A stretch of 62,322 nt of DNA from Archangiaceae bacterium (GTDB lineage: Bacteria; Myxococcota; Myxococcia; Myxococcales; Myxococcaceae), in contig JAACJQ010000210.1 in the NCBI GenBank assembly GCA_016879935.1, forward strand, positions 1 to 62,322. Reading direction: 5' to 3'. A program made the position numbers and the translations under genes. Below the pieces are notes generated by a model. It ran no database searches and was not told the origin of the DNA. It was given only the letters and a program-made list of their open reading frames with translations. Below are positions 53,101 to 62,200 of this stretch, piece after piece; position 1 is the first letter of the stretch; each line of letters starts with the position of its first letter.

Positions 53101-55065
53101 TCAGGCGCCGTCTTTCGAGGCTCCAGTGCCCTGTGACTCGAGCACTTTCGTCGCCGCGTCGACGAACTCGTTCTCGGTCAACATCGCGACGATGTGCCCA
53201 TCGACCGCAACCGGCAGCGCGCCCACCTTGTGCCGCTTCATCAGCGCGATGGCCGTCGCCGTCGACGTGTCAGGCGTCACCGTCACGAGGTCGGTCTTCA
53301 TGATGGCCGAGACCGCACCACCACGCGGGGCCGCGCCTCGCGCGACGTCGGTCAGATGCCGCATCACCCCGCGCGACGACACGAGCCCGACCAGCCGGCC
53401 CTTCTCGTCTTCGACCGGCACGTAGCGCACGCGCTCCCAGGCCATCAGCTCGCTCACGAGTTCGACCGGGTCATCGGGGCTCACGCTGTAGATGTCGCTC
53501 ACCATCAACTGCGACACCTTCTGGAAGTCGGTGCTCGCCGCGTCCTTCTCGCTGAGCGTGGCGAGCTCCCAGTCGGCGACGACGGTGTCTGACTTCTGCC
53601 GCGCCACCATGCCCGCCACCAGCGCCGTCGCCCGCGCGCCTGGCGTTCCACGGCCCTTCATGCGCGAGAGCGAGTTGAGCTGCCACGACGAGCCCGTGTG
53701 CAGGCTGCGCGCGCGCCGCTCGATGATGCCGAGGTAGCGGTTGATGTCTTTCGGGTTCACCTTCGCGCGGTCGAGGCCGGCGCGCGCGAGCGGCAACAAC
53801 CTGTCGAGCACGAGCGGCTGCGCCAGCACCTCTTCTCCGTCGAGCCAGGTGAAGCGCGCCCGCAGGCCGTCACGCGCAGCGGCGTACAGGTTCACCCGCG
53901 CCTCGTCGAAGCTCATGCGCTCGGCGACGTCGTCGATGGTCGCTCCGAGCTCGCTCATCAGGCCGAGCCAGAACGCGCCGTTCGCCACCTCGTCGGCAAT
54001 CGTCGGGCCCGACGGCAGACACCGCAGCTCGATGCGCAGGTGCGGCTTGCCGTTGTCAGAGATGCCGTAACACGGGCGATTCCACCGATAGACGGTGCCC
54101 GAGTGCAGGCGCAGCGCCTTCATCGACGGCACGAGGCCCGCTTCGAGCGCCTCGAGCCCATCGGGCCCGTCTTGCGTGGTGCCGACGAGCGGGCGGAAGC
54201 GCGAGACGTTCTCTTTGAACAAATCGACGACGCTGCCCTTGAGCCAGCCGCGGCCGAACGACACACGACCGATGGAGTCCCGCAGGTGCAGGCCCGGCGT
54301 GCGAATGTCACAGCTCTGCTCGAAGACGGCGATGCGCGTCTCGCTCCAGAGGCGGCGGCCGAAGAGCAGCGGCGAGTTCGTGCCGACGGCCAGCACCGGC
54401 GCCGTCAGCATCTGGGCCAGGTTGTACATCTGGGCGAAGCGCTCGGGCTCGGTCAGCTGCAGGTGCACCTGAAAGCTGGCGCACGTCGCCTCGACCATCA
54501 CCGAGTCGTGCTTCACGACCAGCTCGTCCATGCCGCGAATCGAGAAGTCGAAGTGCTCGCCGCGCGCGCGCTGCATGGCGCGGTTGAGCGCCTGGTACCG
54601 CGGCTTGGGCACCATGTTCTCGAGGCCGAGGTCGGTCTTGTGAATGGTGGGCAGAATGCCGGCGAGCACCGGGGTGACGCCCATGGTGGCGCCCGCTTCA
54701 CGCACGCGCGCGTAGAGCTGGTGCAGCTCGGCCTCGAGCGTCGCCAGGCCGTCACCGGCGAACGTCTGCGACGAGGCGTTCATCTCGAGGTTGAAGGCGC
54801 CGAGCTCGGTCGTGTAGCGCGTCGGGTCTTTGAGCTTCTCGAGCAGTGGCATCGCCGCGCCCGTGGGCTGGAACGCGGAGTCGACGAGGAACATCTCCTG
54901 CTCGGCGCCGATACGAGAGACGCCACGCTCGAAGGCGCCGCCCTTCACCATGCGCTCGAGCGCCCGCAGCTCGCTCAACAGCGCGTGCATGTAGTCGCGG
55001 CGCGACTCGCCGTTCAGCTCGCCATCGACTTCTTTGTGGCGCTGCGTCGTCTCCAGCTCGGCCAT
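53101..55065 (-). CDS. GCS2-family glutamate-cysteine ligase-like enzyme with C-terminal CBS pair, 654 aa
   Basis: Residues 45-430 are a GCS2-type carboxylate-amine ligase: 'RIGAEQEMFLVD' metal site, 'YTTELGAFNLEMN', 'HSDxxVMVEATCASFQVHLQL'-like (seen as KHDSVMVEATCASFQVHLQL), 'LLFGRRLWSETRIAVFEQS' and RIELRCLPSGP. The C-terminal part (about 520-635) is a CBS pair ('LMVSDIYSVSPDDPVELVSELM', 'IMKTDLVTVTPDTSTATA'), a nucleotide-sensing module not normal for this family. It should form gamma-glutamyl or similar amide bonds using ATP; the substrate is unknown. The esterase gene ends 36 bp upstream. Confidence 0.92.
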   Translation of the reverse strand: MAELETTQRHKEVDGELNGESRRDYMHALLSELRALERMVKGGAFERGVSRIGAEQEMFLVDSAFQPTGAAMPLLEKLKDPTRYTTELGAFNLEMNASSQTFAGDGLATLEAELHQLYARVREAGATMGVTPVLAGILPTIHKTDLGLENMVPKPRYQALNRAMQRARGEHFDFSIRGMDELVVKHDSVMVEATCASFQVHLQLTEPERFAQMYNLAQMLTAPVLAVGTNSPLLFGRRLWSETRIAVFEQSCDIRTPGLHLRDSIGRVSFGRGWLKGSVVDLFKENVSRFRPLVGTTQDGPDGLEALEAGLVPSMKALRLHSGTVYRWNRPCYGISDNGKPHLRIELRCLPSGPTIADEVANGAFWLGLMSELGATIDDVAERMSFDEARVNLYAAARDGLRARFTWLDGEEVLAQPLVLDRLLPLARAGLDRAKVNPKDINRYLGIIERRARSLHTGSSWQLNSLSRMKGRGTPGARATALVAGMVARQKSDTVVADWELATLSEKDAASTDFQKVSQLMVSDIYSVSPDDPVELVSELMAWERVRYVPVEDEKGRLVGLVSSRGVMRHLTDVARGAAPRGGAVSAIMKTDLVTVTPDTSTATAIALMKRHKVGALPVAVDGHIVAMLTENEFVDAATKVLESQGTGASKDGA

Positions 55066-55101
55066 GGAAACTCTCCCCAGGTGTTGCAGCGGTGCGGCGG
55101 T

Positions 55102-55851
55102 TCAGCTCTGCGGCGTCGTCGGCTTCGTCCACTCGTCGAGGTACTTCGGCAGCATGGCACGCCACGTCACCCAGTCGTGGTCCCACTTGGGGCCCCACGA
55201 GTCGACGTAGTTGGGGATGCGCTTGGGCCCGAGCACGTTGGCGAGCCCCCAGCTCTCTTTGAGCGACTCCCACTTTCCTTCACCCGTCACGATGTGAATG
55301 TAGCGGGTCTGCAACAGCTCGAGGTGGCGGCCGTGCAGGTGCGGCACGAAGTACAGCGGAGACGCCCGCCGGAAATCGTCGGTCGGGTGGTCGGCCTCGA
55401 TGAAGCGCATCAAGTTGAAGGTGCCGCTCATCGGCAGCGCCTTCGTGAAGACGTCGGGGTAGCGGCACACGAGCGCAGCAGCATGGAACGCGCCGATGCT
55501 GGCGCCCGTCGTCCAGATGGGAATGTCGGGGCTCTGACAGTCCATTCGAATCGCGGGCACGACCTCTTCACGAATGTACTGATGAAACTGGTCCTGCATC
55601 TTCATGCGGTAGGCGGGGCTGCCGATGCGGTTGAACCACACCCGCCCGCCCACGCTGTCGCACGAGTACACCTTGATGCGCCCCGCGGTGAGCAGCGGGT
55701 CGAGCACCTTCATCATCTGAAACCGTTCGATCTCTTCGGCGTCGCCACCCGCGGTGGGCAACACCAGCACCGGCTGACCGAACGTGCCCCAGCGGGCGAG
55801 CGTCGCTTCCTGGCCCAGGCGCTGCGAATACCAACGTGACTTGAGGAACAC
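55102..55851 (-). CDS. Esterase-family alpha/beta hydrolase, 249 aa
   Basis: Alpha/beta hydrolase of the enterochelin-esterase-like superfamily: start SRWYSQRLGQEATLARWG, nucleophile elbow GASIGAF (Ser118), late Asp and His ('WDHDWVTWRAMLPKYLDEW'). The family (COG4947-type) has no fixed substrate. Neighbours 10 bp and 36 bp away are an ATP-grasp and a GCS2 ligase, so it may cleave an ester or amide made by them. Confidence 0.88.
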   Translation of the reverse strand: MFLKSRWYSQRLGQEATLARWGTFGQPVLVLPTAGGDAEEIERFQMMKVLDPLLTAGRIKVYSCDSVGGRVWFNRIGSPAYRMKMQDQFHQYIREEVVPAIRMDCQSPDIPIWTTGASIGAFHAAALVCRYPDVFTKALPMSGTFNLMRFIEADHPTDDFRRASPLYFVPHLHGRHLELLQTRYIHIVTGEGKWESLKESWGLANVLGPKRIPNYVDSWGPKWDHDWVTWRAMLPKYLDEWTKPTTPQS

Positions 55852-55860
55852 GCGTGCCTT

Positions 55861-57099
55861 TCAGGGACAGCCGGCGGCGCGCCAGCTCTGAATGCGTTGC
55901 CAGAACAGCTCGGTGAACTTCTCGACCTCGTGTGCAGGAAAGAGCGCGGCCACCTTCTGGCGCACGGCCTCTTTTGCTTCGGGCGTGGCGAAGAACTCGT
56001 ACGCTTCCGCATCGAGGTGCTTCAGGTGCATGCCGCAGAACTCCTCGAAGCGCGCCGTCTCGAAGCGCTGGTCGGCGATGGCGGCGTAGCGGTCGAGCTT
56101 CTCGGCGTACGAGAGGTCCTTCGCGGCCACCTCGTAGAAGGGCGCCCAGTCGAGGTTCTTGCGGAACGGCCGCTTCGTCGCGGCGCAGAACAACGTCCAC
56201 CGCAGGTACGACTTCACCAGCCAGGGGAAGTGGAAGTGCAGCGACGTCACCTGCGAGTCGGGGCACGGGTTCGCGAAGTCGATGGGGTGCCAGACCCCGT
56301 TCTTTCGCAATGACTCACACGAGTTGAAGTCCCACCCGAAGAACGCGTTGATGGTGAGCGTGACTTTTCGCAGGTGCTCCTGCTCTGCCTTTGGCAGGAA
56401 ATCGACCTTCTGCGTGTACCGGTCGTGCAGCGGAGCATCGGGCGCGTACGAGACGTGCCGCGTCTGCGGGCCGAAGCCGATGGTGCGCACGAACGCGTCG
56501 TAGCCCTCGACCGAGGCCTGCGCGTGCATGACCGACTTGCCGCTCTCGTCGTACGCGGCCCACGCGTCTTTCGTGTTCTTCACGCGCGTGACGTTGCGCC
56601 AGCCGCCGCCGTCGTACGGCTTCATGAAGAAGGGCCAGCCCAGCTTCTCGCCAATCTTGCCGAGGTCGAACAGCTTCGCGTACCGCTTGAGCGTCACCTT
56701 CGCGTCGACCTGGTCCTCCGAGTACTCCTTGGCGGGCAACATCCACGTCTCGGGAATCGGCAGGCCCAGCTTCATCATCGCCGCGTAGCTGGTGTGCTTC
56801 TCGTTGCTCTGCACGCTCCAGGGGTTGTTGAAGACGTACAGCCCGTCCATCAACAGGCCCTTCTTGATCCACTCGCGCTGGCTGTGCATCCAGTGGGTCA
56901 GACGGTCGACGACGACGTCGTAGCCGACAGGCTCGCGCAGGTTGAAGGGTTGAATGGCGACGCGCTCGACCTCGAAGCGCACCGTGTCTCCGCCGATGGC
57001 AAGCTTGAGGTTCAGGCGTTTGACGAGGTGCTCGAAGCACAACGGCCAGCACAGGTCGGCGCCGAGCGACAGACCGATACGTCGGGTGACTTCAGCCAC
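55861..57099 (-). CDS. ATP-grasp-like ligase, 412 aa
   Basis: ATP-grasp layout with the preATP domain (1-95, FNNPWSVQSNEKHTSY), nucleotide-binding 'GWPFFMKPYDGGGWRNV' (154-170) and a metal-binding 'FFGWDFNSCESLRKNG' with DFANPCPD (about 254-285). Such enzymes join carboxylates to amines or thiols with ATP. The closest described relatives are RimK-like or YheC/D-like proteins; this one is not a close match to either by eye. It is packed between two esterase genes (9 bp on each side). Confidence 0.82.
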   Translation of the reverse strand: MAEVTRRIGLSLGADLCWPLCFEHLVKRLNLKLAIGGDTVRFEVERVAIQPFNLREPVGYDVVVDRLTHWMHSQREWIKKGLLMDGLYVFNNPWSVQSNEKHTSYAAMMKLGLPIPETWMLPAKEYSEDQVDAKVTLKRYAKLFDLGKIGEKLGWPFFMKPYDGGGWRNVTRVKNTKDAWAAYDESGKSVMHAQASVEGYDAFVRTIGFGPQTRHVSYAPDAPLHDRYTQKVDFLPKAEQEHLRKVTLTINAFFGWDFNSCESLRKNGVWHPIDFANPCPDSQVTSLHFHFPWLVKSYLRWTLFCAATKRPFRKNLDWAPFYEVAAKDLSYAEKLDRYAAIADQRFETARFEEFCGMHLKHLDAEAYEFFATPEAKEAVRQKVAALFPAHEVEKFTELFWQRIQSWRAAGCP

Positions 57100-57108
57100 G
57101 GAAGCTCC

Positions 57109-58248
57109 TCATTCGTACACGAACATCAAAGGACCGGGGAACAACCACGACAACCCTTCACGCAGGCGGTCGCGCCAGTTCTGCCAGTTGTGCCCATCGC
57201 GGGCCTCGACGAAGCGCACCTGCATGCCGGTGGCGTCGAGCAGCGGAACGAGCGAGCGGTTCTCGTAGATGAGCGACTCGTACACGCCGCAGCTGACGAA
57301 GACGCGCTGGCTCATGGCGGCCGGCTTCTCGCGGTAGGCGTTGACGAACTCGACGATGCGGTCGAACAGCGGGCCGCGGCGGTTGCGGCGGCCGATGTCG
57401 GTGAAGGCGAAGCTGCCCGACTGGAGCAACAGCCGCCCCCACACGCCCGGGTGCCGGCACGCCGTCGAGAACGAGGCCACCGCGCCGAACGAAGCGCCCA
57501 GCAGACAGCGCGCGCGCGGCTCGTCGACGAGGGGGAACTTCATGTTCATGTACGGCAGCAGGTCGTTGGTGATGTACGAGGCGTGGTTCTCGTCGGCCGC
57601 GTACTCGCGCAGGCGGTCGGGCGAGTCGGTGAACGCCACCACCAGCTCGGGGATCTCGAGGCGGTGGATGAGGTTGTCGAGCACCGTCTTCATGCCCGTG
57701 TAGTTCAGGTAGTCGCTGCCATCGTGCACCACCAGCAGCGGGTAGCGCCGCGTCTTGCGATAACGCGCCGGCAAGTACACCTGCACCACGCGGTGGCCGT
57801 ACACGCGGCTCGGCACCTTCACGCGCTCGATGACGCCGGGGCGCGCGGTCGAGTCGGGCTGCGTCCATTCCGGGCTGACGTAGCCGGCGCTCTGCAGCAC
57901 CGAGTTGGCGCCGAACGGGTCGCGCGCGCGGTTGGGGTTGAGGGGGTCTTCGATCCACTCCCCGCGACCGTCGCGGTGAATCTCGTATTTGTATTCGACG
58001 CGCGAGTTGCCGGGAATCTCGAGCGTCAGATGCCAGATGTCTGTGTTTGGCGCGCGCGTCAGCGTGGTGGACGACTCGAGGCCATAGACCCAGTGCCGCA
58101 CGTTCACGGCCTCGGCCTGGCCCATCCACACGAAGGTGACGTGCGAGTCCTCCACGAGGGGGAAGGTGTGGGCGTTCAAGAACGCGCGCAGTTTGCCCGC
58201 GTCACCCCAGGCTGAAATCAGTTCGTCGATGGCTCTGTGCTGCGTCAT
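57109..58248 (-). CDS. Enterochelin-esterase (Fes)-like hydrolase with N-terminal E-set domain, 379 aa
   Basis: Residues 30-125 form a CBM48/E-set domain (FVWMGQAEAVNVRHWVYG, DPLNPNRARDPFG), residues 140-379 an esterase domain: 'RVVQVYLPARYRKTRRYPLLVVHDG', nucleophile GASFGA (Ser253), ARDGHNWQNWRDRL (catalytic His). Fes-type enzymes open cyclic siderophore esters, but no siderophore genes are nearby. Its ATG overlaps the S51-like gene's stop (ATGA). An upstream extension to 58353 is rejected because of this overlap. Confidence 0.88.
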   Translation of the reverse strand: MTQHRAIDELISAWGDAGKLRAFLNAHTFPLVEDSHVTFVWMGQAEAVNVRHWVYGLESSTTLTRAPNTDIWHLTLEIPGNSRVEYKYEIHRDGRGEWIEDPLNPNRARDPFGANSVLQSAGYVSPEWTQPDSTARPGVIERVKVPSRVYGHRVVQVYLPARYRKTRRYPLLVVHDGSDYLNYTGMKTVLDNLIHRLEIPELVVAFTDSPDRLREYAADENHASYITNDLLPYMNMKFPLVDEPRARCLLGASFGAVASFSTACRHPGVWGRLLLQSGSFAFTDIGRRNRRGPLFDRIVEFVNAYREKPAAMSQRVFVSCGVYESLIYENRSLVPLLDATGMQVRFVEARDGHNWQNWRDRLREGLSWLFPGPLMFVYE

Positions 58249-59183
58249 TGCGGCAACGTGTCTCCCGCGTGCGTGAGGTTCACCACGCCGTTGGAGCGCG
58301 TCACGCGCCCGTTCTGAATCACCACCGACGACCGCGCCGGAAACGCGATGCACCGCGAGGGCGCGAAGCGGCGCGCCACCAGGTGCACGTGCGGCACGTC
58401 GTCGAGCTTCAGGCGCCGCTCCGGCTCGGGGAAGACGACCAGGTTCGGCACCAGGCCCAGGCCCGCGTCGAGCACCTCACTCGCGCCGCGGCCCTGCGGA
58501 GGGTCGTCGTGAAAGAGCACCACCCGCTGGCTCACGGCCATCGCGCCGGCCGACCAGGCGAAGAGCGTGCGCGCGCCCACCAGCGTCTCGAGGCCGAACA
58601 GGAGCAGCCGGTTCACCAGCACCGCCACATGCCCGCCGGCGATGGCGATGGCGCCGCAGTCAGACAGCGCTTCGATGAGGTCGCCGCGGTGCCGCGCGAT
58701 GGTGGGGCGGTGCAGCGGCTTCCACTTCTCGTTGAACTCGGCCCGCACCTTCGCGCACTGGTACAGGTGCCACGCGTCGAGGTCGCGAATGGCGTCGATG
58801 CACGCCTGCTCGACCTCTTCACGAATGGCCTCGGGCTGCTTCGACTCGCGCACCAGCCGCTCTGCTTCGAGGGCGTGGTCGAGGCGCAGGCGATAGACGT
58901 CTTGCAGGGCGCGCAGGTGGTTCTGGCGCTCCTTGTGGGCCTGCGCGAACTCGGGGTCTTGCCGAAACAGCTGCTCGCCCCGCTTGTAGAGCATGAGGTT
59001 GACGGTGTTGCCCTCGAGGTCCTTCGAGAGCTCTTCGTCTTCGTCCTCGCGCTCCTGCCAGCCGGCGGTGACGACGGCGATGCGGCCCTGCACGCCGGCT
59101 TCCTTCACCGCGGCAGAGAGGGTGGGCTCGAAGCGCTGGGCTCCGAGGAGCACGGCGGTGGCGCTGGGGGTGGAGTCGGGCAT
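58245..59183 (-). CDS. Peptidase S51/cyanophycinase-like protein, 312 aa
   Basis: Type-1-glutamine-amidotransferase-like fold as in peptidase E and cyanophycinase: AIAIAGGHVAVLV, nucleophile elbow FAWSAGAMAV (Ser211) followed by VVLFHDD. The later HF-R-R motif of peptidase E is replaced by FPEPERRL, so catalysis may differ. Residues 45-165 are a long helical insertion not seen in peptidase E. First gene of the operon with esterases, ATP-grasp and GCS2. The ATG at 59183 follows a 73-bp gap. Confidence 0.82.
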   Translation of the reverse strand: MPDSTPSATAVLLGAQRFEPTLSAAVKEAGVQGRIAVVTAGWQEREDEDEELSKDLEGNTVNLMLYKRGEQLFRQDPEFAQAHKERQNHLRALQDVYRLRLDHALEAERLVRESKQPEAIREEVEQACIDAIRDLDAWHLYQCAKVRAEFNEKWKPLHRPTIARHRGDLIEALSDCGAIAIAGGHVAVLVNRLLLFGLETLVGARTLFAWSAGAMAVSQRVVLFHDDPPQGRGASEVLDAGLGLVPNLVVFPEPERRLKLDDVPHVHLVARRFAPSRCIAFPARSSVVIQNGRVTRSNGVVNLTHAGDTLPQ

Positions 59184-59256
59184 GCGGCGAGAGAAGCCCG
59201 GTGAGTGTACCGTGCCCCTGCTCACCGCGCGACGATAGAGCGCATGCTCCTGCGAA

Positions 59257-62200
59257 TCAGGGCTCGGCGCAGATGACCCTGAAGCTGTTGTTGCACGAGG
59301 TGGTGCCCATGCCGAAGAAGTCGGAGGCGACGCTCGCGGTGCGGCCCACGATGCCTCCGAACACGCCCGCGGAGGCTGACGTGTAGTTGCTGCACGTCGA
59401 GGTCGAGGTGCCGACGACCGACGGGCTGCTGGCGCCGTTCCACGCGTACACCTCGCCCGCGAGGTACGAGCCGTCGTCGGCCACCCACGGGCCGCCGTTC
59501 AGAGACTCCGCCATGATTTCGGCGCCCGTGCCCACCACCACGCCGTCGGTGCGGTAGTAGGTGCTGGTCGAGGTGAGCCGCCCGCCCGCCGTGATGGCAG
59601 TGCTGGCGACGAGCGCGACGAAGCTGCGGCTCGAGTAGGCCGAGGGCTTGTGCGCGTTGCAGAACGAGTCGACCGAGCCGATGCCGTTGCCCGAGCTGGG
59701 CACGAAGGTGGCCACCGTCGTGTAGAGAATTTTTCCGCCCACCGGCACGGTGGGCTGCGACGCCAGCGTCGTCGAGGTGCGCTGCAGACAGTAGATGCGC
59801 AGGCTCGAGCCGCACGAGATGCCGGCGAAGGCGAAGCTCCAGCGGCTGGGCCCGCCGCTCGTGATGCCGACGTCGTTGGTGCCCGAGGTCGAGGTCCAGT
59901 TGGTGCAGTTGCCCGGAGACGCGGTGCCGTCACCGTACGTTCCCGTCCACGCGTATTCGTTCACCAGCTTGCCGTACTCGTCGAGGTTCGGTGACACGAG
60001 CAGGCGGTTCGCCAGCAGGTTCGTCTCGCTCGTGGCCACCAGCTCGGTGTCGATGCGTCGGTAGTGACCGCGGTTGGCGCCAAGGCGGGTGGTGGCCAGG
60101 TTCGACGGCGTCGAGACCCAGGCGACGTAGCTGTCGTTGGTGGTGGCGTTGATGCCCGCTGCCGTCGCGAGCGCGTTGCACTGGGCGTCGTAGGCCGCGG
60201 GCGAGCCGAGGTTGCCGGCGAAGCGCGTCGACGAGACGAAGATGAGGTTGCCGCTGTAGCCGAGGTAGCGGGCGTTCGCGCTGGTGTGCGCCGTCATGCT
60301 GATGGTGCAGAGGTTGCCGTGGCCGTAGTCGGTGCAGACCGTCGGAGCGACCCAGTACGCGAAGTGGAGCGTCGAGCCGTTCGCAGTGGGGTTCGCGCGT
60401 ACGGTGACCGAGGCGTTGTCGTCGTAGAGCGCTGAGCAGGGGGTGGTGCCGCAGTTCTGCAGGCGGTTGTCCGTCGTCGAGACGGTGCCGCCCGAGAACG
60501 AGGCGACGATGCTGAGGCGCCACTGGCCACGGCCCGTCGCGGTCAGCGAGACCGAGCCGCCCGTGGCTGCGGTGAGGGTCAGCGTGCCGTTGCGCACGCC
60601 GCCAGCGCTGGGCGTGAAGGCGACGTTCATCGAGCAGCTGCCACCGGCCGCGATGGCGACGCCACAGGTGTTGTTGCTGACGACGAACTCGCTCGCGTTG
60701 GTGTTGGTGAAGGTGGGCACGCTCGTCGGCAGGTCGCCCGTGTTCTGAATCGTCCACGTGAAGGCGGGCGAGGCGACGCCGACCTCCTGGCCCGCGTAGT
60801 CACGGGAGGTGATGGCGGCGAAGAGCGTCGCCGGGTTCTGCACGTTCGCAGTGAGGGTGAGCGAGGGGCTGCTGCCCGGCGTCGCCGAGGCCGTCAGCGT
60901 CGCCGTCTTGCTGCCGTTGCCATTGGCTGCAGCCGCCGAGAAGCGCACGGCCGAGGTGCACGACTGGCCACCGGCCAGCGGCTGGCCAATCTGACACGCC
61001 GTGGCTCCCGACGAGACCTGCCACTGCGCGGCGTTGGCTCCCGAGAGGCCGAGGCTCAGCGCGCCCGATGACTGCTGGCCCGTGTTGGTGACGGTGAAGC
61101 TCATCGTCTGCGTGGTGTTGAGCAACACGTTGCCGTAGTTGGCGTTCGAGCCCGAGGCGGCCACCAGCGTGAGCGCTGCCGGAGAGATGGCGCTGCCGGT
61201 GATGGAGTAGACGGCCGGCCCGCCGGGCATCGCCGAGGCCGTGAGCGTCGCGGTGTGCGTGCCCGAGGCGGCCGGCGAGTAGAGGATGACGCCCGTGCAC
61301 GAGCCGTGCGCTGGCACCGAGTTGCCCGAGCATGTCGAGCTCTGAATCGAGTACGAGCTCGCGCCAGTTCCGGTGAAGCCGAAGCTGACGACGCCCGAAG
61401 CCACGTCACCGTCGTTCACGAGGGTGAAGTTCTGGGTCGAGGTCTGCCCGGCGACGATGGTGAAGAACGTCGTCGAGGGCTGCGTGAACGACAGCGAGGC
61501 CGGCGCCTGACCGACGCCCGAGAGCGTCGCCTGCGCGGTGTTGCTGCCCGAGGTCGCGCTCACGAAGCCGCTGAGGCTGCCCGTCGTCTGGGGGGTGAAG
61601 GTGATTCGAATGGAGCAGGTGGCGTTCGGCATGAGCGCCACCGTGCAGGTGTTGCCGCTGGGAACGAAGCTGCTGGCGAACGAGCCGCCGACCGTCACCA
61701 TGGGGGTGGAGAGATTGCTGCCGCCAGTGTTGCGAATGGTGAAGTCCTGAAACCCGCCCGACTGCATCAACACCACGCTGCCGAAGTCGCGGGTCGTGGG
61801 CGTGATGCTCAAGGCTCCGGGCGCGATGCCGGTGCCCTGGACGGTGGCCGTCGGGTTGCCGCCCGGCATCGCCGAGGCTCCGAAGGTGGCCGACTGAGGG
61901 CCCGCGGCTGCAGGCGCGAACGAGAGCGTGACGGCGCAGGTGACGCCGGCGCCGATGGTGGCGCCACAGGTGTTGCTCACCACTGAGAAGACGCCCATCG
62001 GCGTCATGCTGAACGACGGCAGTCCCGACGGCACGTCGCCACGGTTGGTGACGCTGATGGTGGCGGTGCTCGAGGCGCCGTTCACCACGGAGCCGAAGTC
62101 GATGAGGTTCGTCGACAGCTGCAGCAGCGCCTGCGCCTGACCGAGGCCGCTGAGGTTCACGGTGACGGGCGTGACGCCCATTCCACCGACGGTGAGCACG

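Noticed and set aside
53698-55839. 713-codon plus-strand open frame opposite GCS2 and esterase genes
   Set aside because: Antisense shadow: it crosses two genuine genes, shows no domain or ribosome site and has an Arg/His/Val-biased composition.
56374-58215. 613-codon plus-strand open frame opposite the ATP-grasp and Fes-like genes
   Set aside because: Same reason; the minus-strand genes show intact catalytic motifs and overlapping starts.
57109-58248. Fes-like esterase as a sign of a siderophore cluster
   Set aside because: No NRPS, isochorismate, receptor or transporter genes lie within the window around it.
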